Shown in pieces: positions 59,934 to 64,000 of a stretch of 64,000 nt of DNA. A program made the position numbers and the translations under genes. Numbering within the stretch: position 1 is the stretch's first letter; each line of letters starts with the position of its first letter. The stretch lies in assembly GCA_963728145.1 (NCBI GenBank), contig CAVSJA010000004.1, positions 62,001 through 126,000 of the forward strand, given 5' to 3'. The notes beneath the pieces were generated by a model. It did no database searches. It was not told where the DNA came from and saw only the letters and a list, made by a program, of their open reading frames with translations. The stretch comes from CAVSJA01 sp963728145. Its GTDB lineage: Bacteria; Bacteroidota; Bacteroidia; Chitinophagales; Chitinophagaceae.

Positions 59934-60365
59934 ATGGAAAAATTCTTTATACTGATCGCTGAGGACGATGCAGACGACAGGTTTTTATTACAGACGGTTT
60001 TTAAGGAAAAGGGATATCAGGATCGTATTGAATTCGTGGAAAACGGTGTGGAATTGATGGTCTACCTGGATAGCATTAAAGAGAAAAGGAAACAATCTGC
60101 CACTTATCCAGGCTTTATTCTGCTTGATCTGAATATGCCAAAAAAAGATGGGCGGGAAGTACTAAAGGAGATCAAGCAACATCCGATCTTCAAAAGAATC
60201 CCAATAATAGTTTTCACTACAACCAAAAATGATAATGAAATAAAGCGCTGTTATGATCTTGGCGCAAATACCTATGTGGTGAAACCTGTTACATTCGATG
60301 CCTTATCGAAAGTGGTTGAAGACATCAGGCAATACTGGTTCACAACCGCCGCGATTCCCCATTAA
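59934..60365 (+). CDS. single-domain response regulator, Rcp-like
   Basis: A 143-residue receiver without output domain. Its acidic pocket is LIAEDDADD (residues 7-15), the phosphoacceptor Asp65 in ILLDLNMPKKDG, Thr in VFTTTKND and Lys in VVKPVTFDAL. The extended loop before Asp65 (SIKEKRKQSATYPG) is typical of the Rcp1-type partner of PAS or phytochrome kinases. It overlaps the end of the convergent 121-residue gene by four bases. Confidence 0.9.
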   Translation: MEKFFILIAEDDADDRFLLQTVFKEKGYQDRIEFVENGVELMVYLDSIKEKRKQSATYPGFILLDLNMPKKDGREVLKEIKQHPIFKRIPIIVFTTTKNDNEIKRCYDLGANTYVVKPVTFDALSKVVEDIRQYWFTTAAIPH

Positions 60366-60727
60366 TTTTTACTTACCAATTCATTGATTTTAGAAAACAA
60401 TTGCCCTGCACGTTTTTTTATAACGTGTGAGGAAACATTCTTCATTAAGAAAGGAACTAATAGTCTCACTAACCATCCTGCTCTTGCCAGCAACTTATTT
60501 TTCACGAAATTATTGATCATCATGCCGGCGGCGAAGTTTAATAGCGGATAATGATAGTTTCTGGTTGTGAGCATTCCAATTGCTGAACCGAATTTGAAGA
60601 GGGGGCTATAATCTTCTTTCAAAGTTTGCATGTTTGACCGAAATTCATCCTTCTGTTGTGCAAGCAAAAATTCCAGTCTTGCTTTTTCTTCCAGTAAATC
60701 CTTATAGTTCCTGATACGATTAGTCAT
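60362..60727 (-). CDS. hypothetical protein, 121 residues
   Basis: It starts MTNRIRNYKDLLEEKARLEFLLAQQKDEF with a coiled-coil helix. A region with weakly hydrophobic helices follows (YPLLNFAAGMMINNFV, AGWLVRLLVPFLMKNV). It overlaps the holin-like gene by eight bases and completes a YtxH-holin-like-121 operon often seen in soil bacteria. The function is unknown; membrane association is likely. Confidence 0.78.
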   Translation of the reverse strand: MTNRIRNYKDLLEEKARLEFLLAQQKDEFRSNMQTLKEDYSPLFKFGSAIGMLTTRNYHYPLLNFAAGMMINNFVKNKLLARAGWLVRLLVPFLMKNVSSHVIKKRAGQLFSKINELVSKN

Positions 60728-61061
60728 AAAACTTCTTTATTATTGAATCTCTTAGGACAGGAAACACAATCTTTCTTCTTAACAAATAAATGATCAGAAT
60801 AAGCAGAATGAATATTCCCGCGGTAATAAAGTAACCTGCTTTCATATTTTCCAATGCTTCACCGATCCAAATAGCTGTTCCGATACCCAGGAACAAGACG
60901 ACAAAAAAACCAATAACGAAAAAGGTTACTGCGGCAAGGGCAGACGACAAAATTTTGGTTGCCTTATCAACAACCTTTATTACAAGTAATTTATAGGACG
61001 TTTCAACAATGTCGCGGGCATTATCAATGATTTTACCCGCGACAGTTTTATTGTCATCCAT
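60720..61061 (-). CDS. phage-holin-family (Holin-X-like) membrane protein
   Basis: A 113-residue protein with two membrane helices, ALAAVTFFVIGFFVVLFLGIG (residues 41-61) and YFITAGIFILLILIIYLL (76-93), preceded by an amphipathic helix. It resembles the putative Actinobacterial holin-X family, which is widespread outside phage and usually next to YtxH-like genes. No phage genes surround it, so a lysis role is unlikely. Confidence 0.8.
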   Translation of the reverse strand: MDDNKTVAGKIIDNARDIVETSYKLLVIKVVDKATKILSSALAAVTFFVIGFFVVLFLGIGTAIWIGEALENMKAGYFITAGIFILLILIIYLLRRKIVFPVLRDSIIKKFYD

Positions 61062-61087
61062 GAGTTGATATTAATAAAGGAAGAAAG

Positions 61088-61112
61088 CCGCCCCGCCTTG
61101 GCGGGGTGGCGG
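61088..61112 (-). terminator. GC-rich hairpin after YtxH
   Basis: CCCCGCC-TT-GGCGGGG is a perfect 7-bp core with a further CCG/CGG pairing across a TGG bulge. On the minus strand it is followed by CTTTCTTCCTTTATT. It may attenuate between YtxH and the holin-like gene. Confidence 0.6.
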
Positions 61113-61116
61113 AGGG

Positions 61117-61365
61117 TTAACTGAAATTTTGTTTGGTCTTGCCAATTGTCTGATCTGCGGCAGAAGAGGCCTTGGATTTCATATTTTCAAATTCTTCCTT
61201 ACCTGCTGCGAATAAATCGCCCACTTTATTTGCCCAATCGCCTGCTGTTTCCTTAAGTTTTTTGCGGGTTTCGCTACCTTTTTCAGGTGCGATCAAAAGA
61301 CCAATAACAACGCCTGCAGCAACTGCACCAGCCAATCCCAAAATAACTTTGCTCGTTGTGTTCAT
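61117..61365 (-). CDS. YtxH-family protein
   Basis: An 82-residue protein starting MNTTSKVILGLAGAVAAGVV, with one membrane helix and the hallmark GLLIAPEKGSETRKKLKETAGDW. A helical apolipoprotein-like tail follows, ending IGKTKQNFS. YtxH proteins are general-stress and cell-envelope associated in many phyla. I chose ATG 61365 because the extension to 61419 reads through the promoter motif. It is first gene of the operon with the holin-like and 121-residue genes. Confidence 0.88.
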   Translation of the reverse strand: MNTTSKVILGLAGAVAAGVVIGLLIAPEKGSETRKKLKETAGDWANKVGDLFAAGKEEFENMKSKASSAADQTIGKTKQNFS

Positions 61366-61402
61366 AGTAAATAGTTTTAGATTATTAATTTTGATATTAA
61401 CA

Positions 61403-61419
61403 TAAAAACGCAATGCCAT
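61403..61419 (-). promoter_or_regulatory. GGCAYA-N4-TTTA motif before YtxH
   Basis: The minus strand reads ATGGCATTGCGTTTTTA, with GGCATT, four bases, then TTTT/A. It lies 38 bases before the ATG at 61365. Confidence 0.5.
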
Positions 61420-61541
61420 TTCCGAACTGAAACAATATCCGAGTATTTGATAATAACTGGGTATATTCTTCTACAGAGCGAAAGTAGTGCAAACTAGCTC
61501 TCCCTTTAAAAGAAATGTGGTAAGAAATTCGCTGCTAATCT

Positions 61542-61886
61542 ATGGACATGCACGTCAAATCTAAAATTTTAATAGTTGACGATGAAGTAGACTTTTGCCT
61601 ACTGCTAAAGGCATATCTCACTAAAAAAGGATATGAAGTATTTGTAGCCAATACCCTTGACGAAGGGATGAAAATGATTCGCAAGGACCAACCCGATATC
61701 GTATTTCTCGATAATAATCTTCCTGATGGACTGGGCTGGAAAAAAGCAAGGGAGATTCAAAAGGAATTTCCAAATATTAAGCTCAATCTCCTCAGTGCAT
61801 ATGAAACTGCGAGCGATGAATCCCCACAAATTCCAGTTTGGGAAAAGCCGATAGACCTGCAAAGGCTTGGTCAGTATTTTAAATGA
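61542..61886 (+). CDS. small response regulator
   Basis: A 114-residue receiver with pocket ILIVDDEVD, phosphoacceptor Asp57 in IVFLDNNLPDGLGW, and Lys in VWEKPIDLQRL. The alpha4-beta5 region is shortened compared with CheY. It has no output domain. The ATG at 61542 (or 61548) is uncertain. The TGA stop is part of AAATGAACAG, where an octamer array begins. Confidence 0.85.
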   Translation: MDMHVKSKILIVDDEVDFCLLLKAYLTKKGYEVFVANTLDEGMKMIRKDQPDIVFLDNNLPDGLGWKKAREIQKEFPNIKLNLLSAYETASDESPQIPVWEKPIDLQRLGQYFK

Positions 61887-62051
61887 ACAGAGGAACAGAA
61901 GAACAGTGAAACAGAAGAACAGAATAATAGTAGAATAGTAGAAAACAGAGGAGTTCAGAGAAAATACCAGCTTCCATAACGTACTATAGTACACAGGTTT
62001 AGTGTTCTACCGATCTGCTGTTCATCTGTTTTTCTGTTCACCTGTTCCTCT
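61885..62051. repeat. inverted GAACAGNN octamer arms
   Basis: The left arm is 61885-61926. It starts with 26 bases identical to those at 2301-2326 (counting from 61881). The right arm is about 62014-62051 in the opposite sense. About 85 bases lie between. The right arm ends 12 bases before the HAD gene start. Confidence 0.85.
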
Positions 62052-62063
62052 ATCTTCGCCTTC

Positions 62064-62711
62064 ATGCAAAAAGCATTTATTTTCGACCTCAATGGCACGA
62101 TGATCAATGATATGGATTATCATGTAAAAGCATGGCATCGGATCTTCAATGACCATGGGGCGAATATTAGTCTTGAAAGAATGAAGGAAGAATGTTATGG
62201 AAAGAACTTCGAAGTGATTGAAAGAGTGATGCCAGGCAAATTCTCTGAAAAAGAAAAAGAAAAGATGAGTTATTCGAAGGAGGAAGAGTACCAGCGTGAG
62301 TTTCGGCCCTTTCTTCGATTGCTTCCGGGTCTCGATGAGTTTCTCGTTAATGCAAAACAGGCAGGTATCCCGATGGCGATAGGGTCGGCCGCAATTACTT
62401 TCAATGTCGACTATGTGCTGGATGGGCTGGATATCCGCAACTATTTCAGTGCAATTGTTAGTGCAGATGATGTTACAAAGAGCAAACCGGATCCTGAAAC
62501 TTTCCTGAAGTGTGCAATGCAATTGGGATTACCACCTGGCGATTGTATTGTTTTTGAAGATGCCCCAAAAGGTGTTGAAGCGGCATTGAACGCGGGAATG
62601 AAGTGCGTTGTCATTACCTTACTGCATGAAGCGCATGAATTCAGTCGTTACCCTAATGTTGTAAGATTTGCGAAAGACTTTGTGGGGATGGAGTCTTGGT
62701 TGATCGGTTGA
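62064..62711 (+). CDS. HAD-superfamily phosphatase, beta-phosphoglucomutase-like
   Basis: A 215-residue HAD hydrolase with helical cap. Motif I is FIFDLNGTMIND with nucleophile Asp8 and Asn10 in place of the usual second Asp. Motif II is AIGSAA, motif III includes KSKPDPETFL, and motif IV is CIVFEDAPKGVEAA. The DxN form of motif I, with the YGKNFEVIERV cap, seems typical of a Bacteroidota subgroup, so activity may be retained. It likely acts on a sugar phosphate. The terminal WLIG and TGA stop are supplied by the following octamer array. Confidence 0.88.
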   Translation: MQKAFIFDLNGTMINDMDYHVKAWHRIFNDHGANISLERMKEECYGKNFEVIERVMPGKFSEKEKEKMSYSKEEEYQREFRPFLRLLPGLDEFLVNAKQAGIPMAIGSAAITFNVDYVLDGLDIRNYFSAIVSADDVTKSKPDPETFLKCAMQLGLPPGDCIVFEDAPKGVEAALNAGMKCVVITLLHEAHEFSRYPNVVRFAKDFVGMESWLIG

Positions 62712-62786
62712 TTGGTTTGGCCTGACGATTAAATTTTTCCGTATTTCATCCCCAATTCAATCAGTCAACCAATTAACCAATCAACT
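62697..62786. repeat. inverted GTTGATTG octamer arms
   Basis: The left arm is 62697-62716 (TTGGTTGATCGGTTGATTGG). The right arm is about 62755-62786 (CAATCAGTCAACCAATTAAC and more). It provides the stop codons of both convergent genes, HAD (62709-62711) and araD (62781-62783). Confidence 0.85.
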
Positions 62787-63485
62787 CTGCTGCCCATAAT
62801 ACGAATCCGGGCCATGCTTGCGCTCAAAATGTTTGCGGATCAGTGAATCTTTTAATTTCGGCGCAGCTTCATTTATCATTTTTGTGAGATAAGCCATCTT
62901 GGCAATATTTTCCAACACTGCACTATTATATACTGCTTTCGCAGCAGTGGCTGCCCAGGTGAAGGGGGCATGATTTCCAACAAGGATCATTTCTACATCT
63001 TCATAACTAAATTTTCTTTGTTTAAGACATTCGATGATCTGGTTCCCCGTTTCATATTCATAATCGCCGGCAATCAGGGCATCGCTCATTGGCGCCGCAC
63101 AAGGAATATCGAATGTAGTATGATCGGCATGAGTGGTGCCATAGATTGGAATGTCGCGAAGGCTTTGAGCCCAGGCTGTGGCATAAGTGGAATGGGTATG
63201 CGAAATTCCACCGATCTTTTCCCATTTTTTATACAGTAATGCATGGGTTTTTGTATCTGACGAAGGTCTTAGAGAACCTTCAATCGTCTTTCCATCAAAA
63301 TCCACGATAACCATTTTGTCTGCGCTAAGCTCATTGTAAGGAACACCGCTTGGCTTGATAGCGAATACACCCATGTCCCGATCCGCGGCGCTTACATTTC
63401 CGAATGTGAATAGTACAAGCCCCAGTTCAGGAAGTTGCATGTTGGCTGCAAAAGCCTCATCTTTTATTCGTTTATACCTGCTCAT
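62781..63485 (-). CDS. araD: L-ribulose-5-phosphate 4-epimerase
   Basis: A 234-residue class II aldolase-family epimerase that interconverts L-ribulose-5-phosphate and D-xylulose-5-phosphate. Metal-binding histidines are in ISHTHSTYATAWAQ and TTHADHTTFDIPC; the substrate loop is FTFGNVSAADRD and the distal motif GNHAPFTWA. It is the arabinose pathway enzyme, but araA and araB are not in the window. The start ATG at 63485 overlaps no other gene. It complements pentose and uronate use. Confidence 0.93.
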   Translation of the reverse strand: MSRYKRIKDEAFAANMQLPELGLVLFTFGNVSAADRDMGVFAIKPSGVPYNELSADKMVIVDFDGKTIEGSLRPSSDTKTHALLYKKWEKIGGISHTHSTYATAWAQSLRDIPIYGTTHADHTTFDIPCAAPMSDALIAGDYEYETGNQIIECLKQRKFSYEDVEMILVGNHAPFTWAATAAKAVYNSAVLENIAKMAYLTKMINEAAPKLKDSLIRKHFERKHGPDSYYGQQS

Positions 63486-63556
63486 GAAAAAATTCCAGAG
63501 ATTTATTATTTAGCTGGCATTAAAGTAAGACTTAAATTTGAAATACGGGAAAACAA

Positions 63557-63697
63557 ATAGGCAATAAGCAATAAGCAATAGGCAATAAGCAATAGGCAAT
63601 AAGCAATAGGCAATAAGCAATAGGCAATAAGCAATGGGCAATAAGCAATGGGCAATAAGCAATGGGCAATAAGCAATAGGCAATAAGCAATGGGCAA
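63557..63697. repeat. long GCAATAR heptamer array, single arm
   Basis: About 20 consecutive units of GCAATAA, GCAATAG or GCAATGG, with no inverse arm nearby. It lies in the divergent gap between araD and the NTF2-like gene. Frames through it encode YCLLPIA heptads without stops; I treat these as artefacts. Confidence 0.9.
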
Positions 63698-63744
63698 GAT
63701 TCAATTTCGAAATTTCATTTCTAAACTCAGTATTAATAATCAGT

Positions 63745-64000
63745 ATGCGAAAAGTATTTAGTCTTTCATTATTGATTTTTATGACCAATATTGGATTTTC
63801 TCAATCTAAGGAAACAGTCGCTGTTCAAAATGCTGTTGAGCAATTAAAGAAAGCGATGATCGATGCGGATAAAGCCGCATTGGAAAAACTCACTGCCGAT
63901 GATCTCAGCTATGGTCATTCGAGTGGAAGAGTCGAAACCAGAACGGAGTTTATAGAATCGCTGGTCAGTGGTAAGTCGGACTTCTTAACCATGGACCTGG
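63745..64000 (+). CDS. exported NTF2-like (DUF4440) protein, partial
   Basis: The reading frame is open to the end of the window (85 codons visible). It starts MRKVFSLSLLIFMTNIGFSQ, a signal peptide cleaved after FSQ. The pattern VQNAVEQLKKAMIDADKAALEKLTADDLSYGHSSGRVE then follows, typical of the cone-shaped NTF2-like or DUF4440 fold. Periplasmic location is expected. The C-terminal half is outside the window. Confidence 0.8.
   Translation, partial: MRKVFSLSLLIFMTNIGFSQSKETVAVQNAVEQLKKAMIDADKAALEKLTADDLSYGHSSGRVETRTEFIESLVSGKSDFLTMDL

Noticed and set aside
60720..61061. Prophage remnant suggested by the holin-like gene
   Set aside because: No other phage gene, integrase or attachment site is near. 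Such holin-X proteins regularly accompany YtxH genes in ordinary chromosomes.
61518..61533. Canonical sigma-54 TGG-N10-GC before the response regulator at 61542
   Set aside because: The -24 half is TGGTAAG and the -12 half TCGC. The start codon is only nine bases away, which leaves no room for a transcription start.
63506..63788. ORFs encoding YCLLPIA heptads
   Set aside because: A 7-bp repeat without stops opens all frames. Two overlapping ORFs show the same peptide in different frames, so no protein is supported.

Overview
The window looks like a chromosome piece from a Bacteroidota bacterium, probably Chitinophagaceae or a near relative. This is inferred from gene content: a lipoprotein-type TamA (TamL) beside TamB, many DUF4142/DUF892/DUF2383 stress proteins, SusCD-free sugar metabolism, and weak or absent Shine-Dalgarno sites. 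No rRNA, tRNA, CRISPR array, prophage or insertion-sequence transposase was seen.

Layout. (1) 0.1-6.1 kb is a uronate catabolism cluster: uxaC, kduD, kduI, a KDG-type PfkB kinase and an ExuT-type transporter. (2) 6.3-7.8 kb encodes a FUS-like Gly/Gln/Tyr/Ser-rich disordered protein. (3) 8.0-13.8 kb is an envelope-sugar operon: glycosyltransferase, UDP-galactopyranose mutase, a fused GH1-like/RmlD-like protein and a second GH1-like enzyme. (4) 14.2-24.7 kb, minus strand, is an envelope biogenesis cluster: DUF4136 lipoprotein, TamB, TamL and an AsmA-like protein. (5) 24.5-44.7 kb is a dense stress island: lmo0937, DUF6496, BrkB/YihY, TspO-like, two FAD oxidoreductases, DUF892, SemiSWEET, topoisomerase IB, Hsp20, M48 protease, DUF2383, DUF4142, a Cys-rich copper-binding candidate, and Ku with a three-piece LigD. 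(6) 44.8-53.1 kb is a signalling block: sigma-54, an NtrC-type activator and three histidine kinases. (7) 53.2-64 kb has more stress and metabolic genes: DUF1328, SMP-30, alpha-amylase, a frameshifted oxidoreductase, SDR, OmpA, response regulators, YtxH/holin-like membrane proteins, HAD phosphatase, araD and the start of an NTF2-like protein.

Two patterns tie the window together. First, a short upstream motif, GGCAYA-N4-TTTA, lies roughly 15-90 bases before the first gene of most operons from 8 kb to 61 kb. These include Ku/LigD, DUF892, DUF2383, M48/Hsp20, TspO, YtxH, lmo0937 and the glycosyltransferase operon. I did not find a good copy before the uronate and Tam operons. Its geometry equals a sigma-54 -24/-12 promoter, but TA stands where the -12 GC should be, and rpoN itself lies in the window. 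It may mark one stress regulon under an unusual sigma factor or a diverged sigma-54.

Second, intergenic gaps are repeatedly filled by degenerate 7-, 8- or 9-bp tandem repeats, most arranged as two inverted arms around a unique spacer. At least seven word families occur. Many arrays begin at, or actually supply, the stop codon of the preceding gene, and two of them separate the three pieces of LigD. A third item is an orphan TPP riboswitch with its own terminator and no thiamine gene behind it.
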